From UKL13-2 sp043744255 (GTDB lineage: Bacteria; Pseudomonadota; Gammaproteobacteria; Burkholderiales; Usitatibacteraceae), in the NCBI GenBank assembly GCA_043744255.1, contig JAYTVA010000041.1, positions 23,624 to 87,623 of the forward strand: a DNA stretch of 64,000 nucleotides, read 5' to 3'. This document shows, piece after piece, positions 15,025 to 24,032 of this stretch; the first letter of the stretch is position 1, and each line of letters begins with the position of its first letter. Under the pieces are notes generated by a model. That model did no database searches. It was not told the origin of the DNA and saw only the letters and a program-made list of their open reading frames with translations. A program made the translations under genes and the position numbers.

Positions 15025-16746
15025 ATGGCCGCTGCCGTCGCAACCACATTTAGCCCGCTAGGACGCGCCCTCGTCCAGCAGGGAAAGCTCGTTCAGCTTG
15101 ATGCGAATGCGATTCAGGCCGAGGCGAAGCGCAACCATATTTCATTTATTGAGCAATTGGTGGCGTCGAAGAAAATTTCCGCGAGGGAAGTTGCGCTATT
15201 TGCCGCGCAAACGTTCGGCGCGCCGCTAGTGGATTTGGCCGCCATCGACCCGGAACAGCTGCCAACGACATTGGTCGACCTGAAGCTGGTTACGTCCAAG
15301 CGCGCGCTGCCCTTGCTGAAACGCGGTAATCGTTTATTCGTCGCGGTCTCTGACCCGACCAACGAGCAGGCCCTATCTGAGCTGAAGTTCGCTACCGGGA
15401 TGACGGTAGACCCGATTGTCGTCGATGAAGATCGCCTTGCAATTTTGTTGAAGAAGCTTAGCGAATCCGGTGGCAAAGCCCTGGATCAATTGATCGGTGA
15501 CGACATCAATCTTGACGAGCTCGAGATGGCGGGGGGCGAATTGGCTCCTGGCATCGATACGGCGGTGACCGACGATATTGACGACGCGCCCGTCGTGAAG
15601 TATGTGCAAAAAATTCTGCTCGACGCCATCAACGGTGGCGCGTCCGACATTCACTTCGAGCCGTTCGAAAAGTTCTATCGCATTCGTTACCGTCAGGACG
15701 GTATTTTGTACGACGTGGCGCAACCGCCGCTGGCGATCAAGGAAAAAGTTGCCTCGCGTATCAAAGTGGTATCCAAACTCGATATTTCAGAAAAACGCGT
15801 GCCGCAAGACGGGCGGATGAAATTGAGGTTGTCAGCTACGCGCGCCATCGATTTTCGCGTCTCGACCTTGCCGACCTTGTTTGGCGAAAAGATCTGTATG
15901 CGTATTCTTGACCCCAGTAGTGCCACACTGGGCATCGAAGCGCTAGGCTATGAGCCCGATCAAAAAGAGTTGCTGATGAACGCGATTCAGCGGCCATACG
16001 GCATGGTCCTGGTCACGGGCCCGACCGGCTCTGGCAAAACCGTTTCGCTCTACACCTGCCTCAACATCTTGAACAAACCCGGCATCAATATCTCGACGGC
16101 CGAAGACCCGGCTGAGATTAACCTGCCCGGCATCAATCAGGTCAACGTCAACGATAAAGCCGGTCTGACCTTTGCGGTCGCGCTCAAAGCGTTTCTGCGC
16201 CAAGATCCCGACATCATCATGGTCGGTGAGATCCGTGATCTGGAGACGGGTGAAATTTCCATTAAAGCTGCGCAAACCGGGCACATGGTGATGTCAACCC
16301 TGCACACCAACGATGCGCCGGCGACGCTGACGCGTTTGATGAACATGGGTGTGGCGCCGTTCAATATTGCGTCCAGCGTTATTTTGATCACCGCGCAGCG
16401 TCTTGCGCGCAAGTTGTGCGTGTGCAAGCGCCCGCAAGAAATTCCCAAGGAAGCGTTGTTGCGTGCGGGTTTTAATGAAGAACAACTCGATGATAGCTGG
16501 CAGCCTTACGGCCCTGTGGGCTGTGATATTTGCAAGACCACCGGCTACAAGGGTCGCGTGGGCATTTATCAAGTCATGCCGATTTCAGATGAGATGCAGC
16601 GCATCATCATGAAGAATGGTACCTCGATTGACATCGCCGATCAGGCGCGCCGTGAAGGCATCGCCGATCTTCGTACCTCTGGCTTACGAAAAGTTAAAGC
16701 GGGTCTCACTTCGCTGGCCGAGGTGGAATCTGTCACCAACGCTTAG
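15025..16746 (+). CDS. pilB: Type IV pilus extension ATPase
   Basis: PilB is the hexameric ATPase that drives pilin polymerisation at the inner membrane. The 573-residue protein has an N-terminal MshEN-type domain (about 1-160), Walker A G-P-T-G-S-G-K-T from residue 332, an Asp box around D-P-D-I-I-M-V-G-E-I-R-D, and H-T-N-D-A-P. A zinc tetracysteine is formed by C-V-C and C-D-I-C. It heads a pilB-pilC-pilD run that encodes motor, platform and prepilin processing. No pilin gene is in the window. Confidence 0.95.
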   Translation: MAAAVATTFSPLGRALVQQGKLVQLDANAIQAEAKRNHISFIEQLVASKKISAREVALFAAQTFGAPLVDLAAIDPEQLPTTLVDLKLVTSKRALPLLKRGNRLFVAVSDPTNEQALSELKFATGMTVDPIVVDEDRLAILLKKLSESGGKALDQLIGDDINLDELEMAGGELAPGIDTAVTDDIDDAPVVKYVQKILLDAINGGASDIHFEPFEKFYRIRYRQDGILYDVAQPPLAIKEKVASRIKVVSKLDISEKRVPQDGRMKLRLSATRAIDFRVSTLPTLFGEKICMRILDPSSATLGIEALGYEPDQKELLMNAIQRPYGMVLVTGPTGSGKTVSLYTCLNILNKPGINISTAEDPAEINLPGINQVNVNDKAGLTFAVALKAFLRQDPDIIMVGEIRDLETGEISIKAAQTGHMVMSTLHTNDAPATLTRLMNMGVAPFNIASSVILITAQRLARKLCVCKRPQEIPKEALLRAGFNEEQLDDSWQPYGPVGCDICKTTGYKGRVGIYQVMPISDEMQRIIMKNGTSIDIADQARREGIADLRTSGLRKVKAGLTSLAEVESVTNA

Positions 16747-16830
16747 GGTAATTACGCCTGAGCGGAGCATTGCACCTGCAGTAAATAGCGAAGCGACACG
16801 GATCGACTCGCCACAACCAAGGAGTGGCCC

Positions 16831-18066
16831 ATGGCTACCACAGCACCACCGCGCGCCAAAGATAAAACCGCCGTCAAGGTCTTTACTTTTCTGTGGGAGG
16901 CGAAAGATAAAACTGGAAAAATCGTCAAGGGCGAGATGCGCGCCTCGGGCGAAGCCATCGTCAATTCCACCTTGCGGAAGCAGGGTCTGCGCGACCTGAA
17001 AGTCAAAAAAGTTTCGGGGCGCTCCGGCAAGAAAATTACCGGCATGGACATCGCGTTTTTCACCCGCCAGCTCGCCACCATGATGAAGGCTGGCGTGCCG
17101 CTGTTGCAGTCGTTCGACATCGTGGCCAAGGGTCACTCGAATCCTTCCGTCACCAAGTTGCTGATGGACATCAAGACCGAGGTCGAGACAGGTAGCAGCT
17201 TGGCGCAGTCGTTCCGCAAATACCCACTTTATTTTGATTCGTTGTACTGCAATCTGGTCGGCGCGGGTGAGCAGGCCGGTATTTTGGATGCGTTGCTGGA
17301 TCGACTTGCCACGTATCAGGAAAAAATTATCGCCATCAAGGGCAAGATCAAAAAGGCGCTGTTCTATCCCGTGTCGATCCTGATCGTGGCGTTTGGTGTC
17401 ACCGCCGTCATCATGATTTTTGTGATCCCGCAGTTCAAGTCGCTGTTCCAAGGCTTCGGTGCGGCGTTACCAGGGCCGACCGTGTTTGTGATGGAGTTGT
17501 CGGATATTTTTGTCGGCTATTGGTACATCATCTTCCCGGCAATCTTTGGCTCGATTTGGCTGTTCTTCAACACGCTTAAACGCAGCGAAAAAATGCAATT
17601 CGGTATGGATCGCCTGATGCTGAAACTTCCCGTGGTGGGCGACCTCGTCCGCAAGGCCACCATCGCGCGCTGGACGCGCACGCTATCGACGATGTTTGCC
17701 GCTGGTGTGCCCTTGGTGGAAGCGCTGGATTCGGTGGCCGGTGCCGCCGGTAACCGCGTCTACTATCAAGCGACCAAGCGGATTCAGGCCGAAGTCAGTA
17801 CCGGTTCCAGTCTCACTGTGTCGATGCAAAACAGCGGCGTGTTTCCTAATATGGTGCTGCAAATGTGCGCTATCGGTGAGGAGTCTGGTGCGCTTGATAG
17901 CATGCTGGGCAAGGTCGCTGACTTCTTCGAGCGCGAGGTCGATGATGCCGTCGACGCGCTGTCGAGCTTGATGGAGCCAATGATTATGGTGGTGCTGGGC
18001 GTTCTGATTGGTGGTCTGGTGATCGCCATGTACCTGCCGATCTTCAAGATGGGTCAAGTGGTTTAA
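16831..18066 (+). CDS. pilC: Type IV pilus inner-membrane platform protein
   Basis: PilC couples the PilB ATPase to the growing pilus. The 411-residue protein contains two GspF/T2SSF repeats, seen as F-T-R-Q-L-A-T-M-M-K-A-G-V-P-L near 75-89 and W-T-R-T-L-S-T-M-F-A-A-G-V-P-L near 280-294, with three hydrophobic segments. G-E-E-S-G-A-L-D-S-M-L, a typical T2SSF motif, lies near 350. The ATG follows an AAGGAG ribosome site. It is 84 bases downstream of pilB. Confidence 0.95.
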   Translation: MATTAPPRAKDKTAVKVFTFLWEAKDKTGKIVKGEMRASGEAIVNSTLRKQGLRDLKVKKVSGRSGKKITGMDIAFFTRQLATMMKAGVPLLQSFDIVAKGHSNPSVTKLLMDIKTEVETGSSLAQSFRKYPLYFDSLYCNLVGAGEQAGILDALLDRLATYQEKIIAIKGKIKKALFYPVSILIVAFGVTAVIMIFVIPQFKSLFQGFGAALPGPTVFVMELSDIFVGYWYIIFPAIFGSIWLFFNTLKRSEKMQFGMDRLMLKLPVVGDLVRKATIARWTRTLSTMFAAGVPLVEALDSVAGAAGNRVYYQATKRIQAEVSTGSSLTVSMQNSGVFPNMVLQMCAIGEESGALDSMLGKVADFFEREVDDAVDALSSLMEPMIMVVLGVLIGGLVIAMYLPIFKMGQVV

Positions 18067-18076
18067 TCGCGGGATC

Positions 18077-18100
18077 GGACGCGGCGTTCGCGCTGCGTCC
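18077..18100 (+). other. Stable UUCG-loop hairpin between pilC and pilD
   Basis: GGACGCGGCG and CGCTGCGTCC flank a TTCG loop; the ten pairs are all canonical except one G-U. No T-run follows, so this is probably an mRNA processing or stability hairpin rather than a full terminator. It could set the ratio of pilC to pilD product. Confidence 0.6.
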
Positions 18101-18115
18101 ACGACAAAAATAACA

Positions 18116-19000
18116 ATGGAAATAATCGACACCTTTCGCGCAGTCCCTTGGTTTTTCATTGGCACCGCTGGGGTCGTTGGCCTGATGGTCGGCAGCTTTT
18201 TGAACGTCGTCATTCATCGCATGCCGAAAATGATGGATGCCGATTGGCGGCAGCAATGCATCGAGTTTTTGCATCCGGAGCAAGCGGAGAAAGATGCAGC
18301 ATCGCCACCGCCTCGCTACAACTTGGTGGTGCCGCGTTCAGGTTGCCCGAAATGCGGTCACAAAATCACTGCGCTGGAAAACATCCCGGTACTTAGCTAC
18401 ACATGGTTGCGCGGCAAATGCGCCGGCTGTGGTACAAAAATCAGCATGCGTTATCCGATGGTGGAAGCGCTCACGGGTGTGTTGACTGCATTAGTGGCAT
18501 GGCATTTCGGCGTGACTTGGGCGGCGCTGTTCGCGATCCTGTTTCTCTGGGCACTCATCGCGCTGACCTTCATCGACGCCGATACCACCCTGTTGCCCGA
18601 CGACATCACCCTGCCATTGCTGTGGCTCGGTCTGATCGTCAATATCGGCGCGGTGTTTACGCCACTTTCCTCTGCCGTGATCGGTGCCGTGGCAGGTTAT
18701 CTGGTGCTGTGGTTGGTCTACTGGGTGTTCAAGTTAGTCACCGGCAAGGAGGGCATGGGCTACGGCGATTTCAAGCTGCTGGCGGCCATCGGCGCATGGT
18801 TGGGCTGGCAAATTTTGCCCATCGTTATTTTGTTGTCCGCGCTGGTCGGTGCGGTCGTCGGCATCATTGGCATCATGGTGCAAGGCCGCGAGCGGGGTGC
18901 GAAGCTGCCGTTCGGCCCCTACCTTTCCGCAGCAGGCTTTATCGCGATGATTTGGGGCGTGCAGTTGAACGCGTGGTACCTCGGCAAGATTCCGTCCTGA
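18116..19000 (+). CDS. pilD: Type IV prepilin peptidase / N-methyltransferase
   Basis: PilD removes the leader of type IV prepilins and methylates the new N-terminus. The 294-residue polytopic membrane protein has the cytoplasmic loop with two C-x-x-C pairs (C-P-K-C-G-H and C-A-G-C-G-T). The aspartyl protease residues lie in F-I-D-A-D-T-T-L-L-P-D and G-M-G-Y-G-D-F-K. Its stop is followed one base later by the coaE start, the usual pilD-coaE arrangement. Confidence 0.95.
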   Translation: MEIIDTFRAVPWFFIGTAGVVGLMVGSFLNVVIHRMPKMMDADWRQQCIEFLHPEQAEKDAASPPPRYNLVVPRSGCPKCGHKITALENIPVLSYTWLRGKCAGCGTKISMRYPMVEALTGVLTALVAWHFGVTWAALFAILFLWALIALTFIDADTTLLPDDITLPLLWLGLIVNIGAVFTPLSSAVIGAVAGYLVLWLVYWVFKLVTGKEGMGYGDFKLLAAIGAWLGWQILPIVILLSALVGAVVGIIGIMVQGRERGAKLPFGPYLSAAGFIAMIWGVQLNAWYLGKIPS

Positions 19001-19001
19001 C

Positions 19002-19634
19002 GTGACCGACGCCGCGCGAAATGCATTCGTGGTCGGTCTGACCGGGGGCATCGGCAGCGGCAAGACCACGGTCGCCAATTTATTTCAATCGCTCGGCGCG
19101 GGACTGGTCGATACCGATCAAGTTGCGCATGATCTCACTGCCGCCAACGGTGCCGCGATGTCGGCTATCCACGCGGCGTTCGGGGCAACGGTGATCACCG
19201 AGGATGGCGCCATGAATCGTGCCGCGATGCGCGATTTGGTGTTCCGCGATTCATCTAGCAAGGCCAAACTTGAAGCCATTTTGCATCCGTTGATTCGCGC
19301 TGAGGCAGATCGCCGCGTGCAGCAATCAATTGGGGCTGGCGCACCCTATGTGTTGCTCGCGGTTCCCTTGTTGTTCGAGTCCTTGAGCTACCGCGCGAGT
19401 ACGCGTGAAACGCTGGTGGTGGACTGCACCGTTGCCACGCAAATCGCACGCGTGCAGAGCCGCTCAGCACTGTCCGCCGACGAGGTCGCGCGCATCATTG
19501 CCGCGCAAGTGCCGCGTGCGCTGCGCTTGCAACTCGCGGATCGCGTGATCGTGAATGCAGATACGGTCGATGCCCTTAAAGCGCCTATCGCACAGCTACA
19601 CGCCCACTACCTGCGGCTCGCGGCCGCATCATGA
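19002..19634 (+). CDS. coaE: Dephospho-CoA kinase
   Basis: CoaE phosphorylates dephospho-CoA, the last step of coenzyme A synthesis. The 210-residue protein has the P-loop G-L-T-G-G-I-G-S-G-K-T-T near 11-22, D-T-D near 37-39 and the H-P-L-I-R segment that binds CoA. It uses a GTG start one base after the pilD stop. Length is normal for the family. Confidence 0.95.
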   Translation: MTDAARNAFVVGLTGGIGSGKTTVANLFQSLGAGLVDTDQVAHDLTAANGAAMSAIHAAFGATVITEDGAMNRAAMRDLVFRDSSSKAKLEAILHPLIRAEADRRVQQSIGAGAPYVLLAVPLLFESLSYRASTRETLVVDCTVATQIARVQSRSALSADEVARIIAAQVPRALRLQLADRVIVNADTVDALKAPIAQLHAHYLRLAAAS

Positions 19635-19689
19635 TTTGTAAACCCCGCCCCAATCCGTCACAATTCGGGAATCCCCCGGAAGTGGCCCC

Positions 19690-20445
19690 GTGATTACCTA
19701 CGAATATCCGCTGAATGAACGCGTCCGCACCATGTTGCGGCTCGAAGATCTGTTTGATCGCGTGGATTTTTTCATCGTGCAGGATTCGCCATTGGACCAT
19801 CAATCCGTCTTGATCGCGATTTTCGAAATTCTCGAGGTCGTCAGTCGCGGCGATTTGAAATCTGACCTGCTGCAAGAACTGGATCGCCAGCGCTTGTTTC
19901 TCGAAGCCTTGCGTAATAACCCGGCGATTTCCGAACAAAAACTCAACGAAGTTGTCGCTGAAATTGAAATTGCGTTTGCCGATCTGCTGAGCGCGACCGG
20001 AAAGTCGGGGCAGCATCTGCGCGAAAACGAATGGCTCATGACTATCAAGCAACGTGCCGCCATTCCCGGCGGCATCTGCGAATTCGATCTGCCTTCGTAT
20101 CATCAATGGCTGCATCGCCCGGCTGCGGAACGCCACGCGGATTTGCGCACTTGGTTGAAGCCACTCGCGGCCATTGGCCAAGGCCTGCGCATTGTGTTGC
20201 GGGTATTGCGCGAAAGCAGCAAAGCCACGCCGCTGGTGGCGTATCGCGGCACTTTCCAGCAAATGCCGATGGAGCGCGCCGCGCACATGCTGCGTCTGGT
20301 GGTGCCGCGCGATTTAGCCTGCGTGCCAGAAATCAGCGCCAACAAGTACGCACTCAATATCCGTTTCATTCTGCCCGGCAGCATGCAGCGCACCAAACTT
20401 TACGAGCACGACGTAGAATTTTCCCTGACTTATTGCAATCTTTAA
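19690..20445 (+). CDS. zapD: Cell division factor ZapD (DUF1342)
   Basis: ZapD bundles FtsZ filaments at midcell. The 251-residue protein begins I-T-Y-E-Y-P-L-N-E-R-V-R-T-M-L-R-L-E and ends with Y-E-H-D-V-E-F-x-L-T-Y-C, both standard for this family. A GTG start is used. The pilD-coaE-zapD-yacG order is conserved in beta- and gammaproteobacteria. Confidence 0.95.
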   Translation: MITYEYPLNERVRTMLRLEDLFDRVDFFIVQDSPLDHQSVLIAIFEILEVVSRGDLKSDLLQELDRQRLFLEALRNNPAISEQKLNEVVAEIEIAFADLLSATGKSGQHLRENEWLMTIKQRAAIPGGICEFDLPSYHQWLHRPAAERHADLRTWLKPLAAIGQGLRIVLRVLRESSKATPLVAYRGTFQQMPMERAAHMLRLVVPRDLACVPEISANKYALNIRFILPGSMQRTKLYEHDVEFSLTYCNL

Positions 20446-20461
20446 TACGCATCTTCCTGAT

Positions 20462-20683
20462 ATGCCTCTTCCTTCCGTCCGCTGCCCGCAATGTGGCAAG
20501 CGCAATGAGTACAGCACCGCCAACACCTTCCGCCCGTTTTGCAGCCAGCGTTGCAAGATGATTGATCTCGGCGCTTGGGCATCTGACCAGTATTCCATTG
20601 CCGGGAAAACCCCCGAAGCCGACGACTTTCTTGACGCCCTTGGCGATCCAAATACACCTTCCGCCCCCGACACCCGCCAGTAA
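20462..20683 (+). CDS. yacG: Zinc-binding DNA gyrase inhibitor YacG
   Basis: The 73-residue protein has a C-x-x-C...C-x-x-x-C zinc site, visible as C-P-Q-C-G-K and F-C-S-Q-R-C-K, followed by I-D-L-G-A-W. This is the YacG family, which binds the GyrB subunit and restrains gyrase. It lies 16 bases after zapD in the same apparent transcript. Confidence 0.93.
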   Translation: MPLPSVRCPQCGKRNEYSTANTFRPFCSQRCKMIDLGAWASDQYSIAGKTPEADDFLDALGDPNTPSAPDTRQ

Positions 20684-20729
20684 ATCGCCGTCGTCAAGTG
20701 CGCGATGACGATTTTTTCCGTGACTTTTC

Positions 20730-20759
20730 TTGCCACAGAATGCTGCGCTGCGATAAAAT
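20730..20759 (+). promoter_or_regulatory. Candidate promoter of the cox operon with a long leader
   Basis: TTGCCA (20730-20735), an 18-base spacer and TAAAAT (20754-20759) make a good sigma-70 promoter. The coxB start lies about 258 bases further on. The stretch 20684-21017 holds no gene, and no known riboswitch fold was recognised in the leader. Confidence 0.5.
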
Positions 20760-21017
20760 CAGCGGCTGGAGAGAGGGATTAGTCTGCACAGCAAACGCAA
20801 CTTCTCAGCGTGCGCGCCCGTCAATTCTTAGTAATTGACCTTGGCAACTGACTTGTCCTTCCCCGTGTTTTAATGTAAGCGTTCGCTGGAACATCGTTGG
20901 GCGGTCACACTTACAAGCCAAGTGTTCATCAGTAGGCCACCGGGCATTAAACAAGTAGTCAAGTCATCACTCGGCGCGCTGCGTCGCGTGATTACGTCAC
21001 CAAGTGAGTATCTCGGC

Positions 21018-22223
21018 ATGGGCAAAAAAATGGGCAACGTTGTGAATATATTTTCCAAAGCGCAGCGATTTATCTTGGCGGGTTCACTGGCACTAGGGAG
21101 TACCGCCGCATGGGCTGGCTACGACTTCAATATCCCGCAACCCGCCACGCCGATTTCCGAGCAAATTTATGGTCTGCACATGTACATCCTCTGGGTGTGC
21201 GCAGTCATTTTTGTCGTCGTGTTCGCGATGATGTTTTATTCGATTTTCAAATTCCGCAAATCGACTGGTGCCAAGCCTGACGTGAATTTCCACGAGAGCA
21301 CGCTGATCGAAATCATCTGGACGATCATCCCGTTCATTATTTTGATCGCAATGGCGATACCGGCCACCAAGACCGTGCTGGACATGAAGGACACCACCAA
21401 TCCTGATGTCACCATCAAAGTCACTGGTTACCAGTGGGGCTGGCGTTACGACTACAGCGCCGATGATTTTGGTTTCTACTCCAACCTAGCAACACCATGG
21501 GCGCAAATTGGTCAGCCCGGCGAAGAGGCGACACAAACCAAGGGCAAAGATTACCTGCTCGAAGTGGACAACCCATTGGTGGTTCCAGTCGGCAAACGCG
21601 TGCGCTTGCTGGTCACCTCCAACGACGTGATCCACGGTTGGTATGTGCCGCAACTCGGCGTCAACCAATACGGCATCCCCGGCTTCATCAAGGACGCGTG
21701 GTTCACCGCCACCCGCCCCGGTATCTACAAAGGTCAGTGCAGCCAAATCTGCGGCAAGTTGCATGGCTACATGCCGATTACCGTCGAGGTGAAATCGGAA
21801 GCCGACTACGCGACGTGGCTCAAGGATGGCCAAGCCAAGTGGGGTAAGGGCGCACCATTGAGCGCGACTGCGCCGGCAGCAGCCACACCCGCCGCCGACG
21901 CCAACAAAAAATTCACCATGGCTGAAGCCAAAGAAGCTGGCGAAAAAGTCTACGCAGCGAATTGTGTGGCCTGCCATCAGGCGACGGGCAAGGGCATGCC
22001 GCCTGCGTTCCCTGCGCTGAGCGGTTCTAAAGTTGCCCAAGGTCCTGTGGCTGGCATCGCCGATGTCGTGATGAATGGTCGCCCCGGCACCGCCATGCAG
22101 CCATTTGCGCGTTTGAGCGATGCAGACCTCGCCGCCGTGATGACCTACACCCGCAATTCATGGGACAACAAAACCGGCAACATCGTGCAACCTAGCGACG
22201 TCAAGTCTGCCCGCAAGTCCTAA
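21018..22223 (+). CDS. coxB: Cytochrome c oxidase subunit II with fused cytochrome c domain
   Basis: Subunit II accepts electrons from cytochrome c through its CuA centre. The 401-residue product has an N-terminal signal-like segment, two membrane helices, and a periplasmic cupredoxin domain with the CuA ligands in Q-C-S-Q-I-C-G (Cys241, Cys245). A C-terminal cytochrome c domain with C316-V-A-C-H and a likely methionine ligand in G-T-A-M-Q-P-F follows. The fusion makes this a caa3-like subunit. ATG at 21018 is chosen; ATG at 21030 is equally possible. The frame is open further upstream but that part resembles no subunit II. Confidence 0.93.
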   Translation: MGKKMGNVVNIFSKAQRFILAGSLALGSTAAWAGYDFNIPQPATPISEQIYGLHMYILWVCAVIFVVVFAMMFYSIFKFRKSTGAKPDVNFHESTLIEIIWTIIPFIILIAMAIPATKTVLDMKDTTNPDVTIKVTGYQWGWRYDYSADDFGFYSNLATPWAQIGQPGEEATQTKGKDYLLEVDNPLVVPVGKRVRLLVTSNDVIHGWYVPQLGVNQYGIPGFIKDAWFTATRPGIYKGQCSQICGKLHGYMPITVEVKSEADYATWLKDGQAKWGKGAPLSATAPAAATPAADANKKFTMAEAKEAGEKVYAANCVACHQATGKGMPPAFPALSGSKVAQGPVAGIADVVMNGRPGTAMQPFARLSDADLAAVMTYTRNSWDNKTGNIVQPSDVKSARKS

Positions 22224-22231
22224 CCATTTCG

Positions 22232-22254
22232 TTCGGCCACCTCGGGGTGGCGAA
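22232..22254 (+). other. Hairpin between coxB and coxA
   Basis: GCCACC and GGTGGC flank a TCGG loop, with TTC and GAA extending the stem across a single bulged G. No T-run follows. It may stabilise the 3' end of coxB mRNA or tune coxA expression. Confidence 0.45.
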
Positions 22255-22280
22255 TAGTAAGCGCTTTCAGGAGATCGACC

Positions 22281-23897
22281 ATGGCAACAACCACTGTTCA
22301 CGACCACGCTCACGATCACAGCCACGATCATGCGCACGACCACGCGCACGACGATCACGGCCCCGGTAGCTGGACGCGCATCTTCACGACCACCAACCAC
22401 AAAGATATCGGCTCGATGTATCTTTGGTTTTCTTTGTTCATGTTTTTCGTCGGTGGGGGCATGGCGCTGATTATTCGCGCGGAATTGTTCCAGCCCGGTT
22501 TACAGGTCGTCAATCCGGAATTTTTTAATTCACTCACCACCGTTCACGCCCTCATCATGATTTTTGGTGCGGTGATGCCCGCGTTCACCGGCTTCGCCAA
22601 CTGGCTGATCCCGATGCAAATCGGTGCCGCCGACATGGCGTTCCCGCGCATGAACAACTGGTCGTTCTGGTTAATGATTCCTGCCGCGATTCTGTTGTTC
22701 GCATCATTCTTTGTTCCTGGCGGTGCGGCTGCTTCAGGCTGGACGCTTTACCCACCGCTGGTCACGCAAGGTGGCATGGGTGTTGACATGACCATTCTCG
22801 CCATCCACATTCTCGGCGCATCGTCGATCATGGGTTCGATCAACATCATCACGACCTTGTTGAATCTGCGCGCACCCGGCATGACGCTGATGAAAATGCC
22901 GATGTTCTGCTGGACTTGGCTCATCACCGCCTACTTGATGATCGCCGTGATGCCAGTGTTGGCCGGTGCCATCACCATGCTGCTCACAGATCGCCATTTC
23001 GGCACCTCGTTCTTCAACGCCGCCGGTGGCGGTGACCCAACGATGTTCATGCACATCTTCTGGTTCTTCGGTCATCCCGAGGTGTACATCCTGATTCTGC
23101 CGGCCTTCGGGATCGTCTCGCAAATCATCCCCGCGTTCGCCCGCAAGCCACTGTTCGGTTACGCTTCGATGGTGTACGCCACCGCCTCTATCGCCATGCT
23201 GTCGTTTATTGTGTGGGGTCACCACATGTTCACGGTCGGCATGCCAGCTGCGGGACAATTGTTCTTTATGTACGCGACCATGTTGATCGCGGTGCCCACC
23301 GGCGTGAAGATTTTCAACTGGATCGCCACCATGTGGCGCGGCTCGATCAGCTTTGAGACGCCGATGCTGTTTTGTATCGGCTTCTTGTGCATGTTCACGC
23401 TCGGCGGCTTCTCCGGTCTGGTATTGGCAATTGTGCCGGTAGACATCACGCTGCATAACACCTACTACGTCGTCGCCCACTTCCACTACGTGCTGTTCCC
23501 CGGCGCGATCTGGGGGCTGATGGCGGGCGTGTATTTCTGGCTGCCGAAATTCACCGGCAAGATGTACAACGAAACCATGGGCAAATTGCACTTCTGGATT
23601 TCGGCCATTTCGTTCAACATCACCTTCTTCCCGCAGCACTTCCTCGGCCTCGCCGGGATGCCGCGTCGTATCCCGGATTACGCGCTCCAGTTTGCTGAAT
23701 GGAATCAGGTCTCGACGGTGGGCGCGTTCATTTTGGGCTTCAGCCAATTGCTATTCGTCTGGAACGTCGTGAGCTGCATTCGTTCCGGTGCCAAGGCCAA
23801 GGATCAACATTGGGAAGGTGCCGATTCGCTTGAGTGGACGCACCTGCCATCGCCGGTGCCGTACCACACGTTTGAAACCGCGCCAGTTCTGAAGTAA
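22281..23897 (+). CDS. coxA: Cytochrome c oxidase subunit I
   Basis: Subunit I binds heme a and the heme a3-CuB centre and pumps protons. The 538-residue protein has about twelve membrane helices and the CuB loop W-F-F-G-H-P-E-V-Y-I-L near 255-265. H-H-M-F-T-V-G lies near 313-319 and H-F-H-Y-V near 395. Ahead of the conserved domain is an acidic, histidine-rich tail with ten histidines between residues 7 and 26. It follows coxB by 57 bases. An aa3-type enzyme is expected because ctaA and ctaB are in the same cluster. Confidence 0.96.
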   Translation: MATTTVHDHAHDHSHDHAHDHAHDDHGPGSWTRIFTTTNHKDIGSMYLWFSLFMFFVGGGMALIIRAELFQPGLQVVNPEFFNSLTTVHALIMIFGAVMPAFTGFANWLIPMQIGAADMAFPRMNNWSFWLMIPAAILLFASFFVPGGAAASGWTLYPPLVTQGGMGVDMTILAIHILGASSIMGSINIITTLLNLRAPGMTLMKMPMFCWTWLITAYLMIAVMPVLAGAITMLLTDRHFGTSFFNAAGGGDPTMFMHIFWFFGHPEVYILILPAFGIVSQIIPAFARKPLFGYASMVYATASIAMLSFIVWGHHMFTVGMPAAGQLFFMYATMLIAVPTGVKIFNWIATMWRGSISFETPMLFCIGFLCMFTLGGFSGLVLAIVPVDITLHNTYYVVAHFHYVLFPGAIWGLMAGVYFWLPKFTGKMYNETMGKLHFWISAISFNITFFPQHFLGLAGMPRRIPDYALQFAEWNQVSTVGAFILGFSQLLFVWNVVSCIRSGAKAKDQHWEGADSLEWTHLPSPVPYHTFETAPVLK

Positions 23898-23903
23898 GCA
23901 GCG

Positions 23904-24032
23904 ATGGAGCAAACGCCAATTCCCAATGCCACCAAGCCCGGTCGCGGCAAGTACTTCACGCTGGCGGTGTTAGTGGTGTGGGTGATTGGCGTGTTTGTGT
24001 TTACGTTGGTCAAGTACACGGGTAGCAAGTGA
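23904..24032 (+). CDS. Cytochrome oxidase small assembly protein, 42 residues
   Basis: This short frame starts with ATG at 23904, six bases after coxA, and ends at TGA 24030-24032, overlapping the ctaG GTG start. It encodes a hydrophilic N-terminus and one membrane helix (F-T-L-A-V-L-V-V-W-V-I-G-V-F-V-F-T-L). Small single-helix proteins at this exact place are common in betaproteobacterial cox operons and are annotated as small oxidase assembly proteins. The role is inferred from position. Confidence 0.7.
   Translation: MEQTPIPNATKPGRGKYFTLAVLVVWVIGVFVFTLVKYTGSK

Noticed and set aside
20922..21017. N-terminal extension of coxB to 20922
   Set aside because: The extra 32 residues are basic and unlike any subunit II leader, while starts at 21018 or 21030 place the signal-like segment at the N-terminus.
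22734..23747. A 337-codon open frame antisense to coxA
   Set aside because: It lies wholly within a clear coxA gene, is rich in His, Arg, Gln and Glu as expected of a reverse-frame shadow, and resembles no family.
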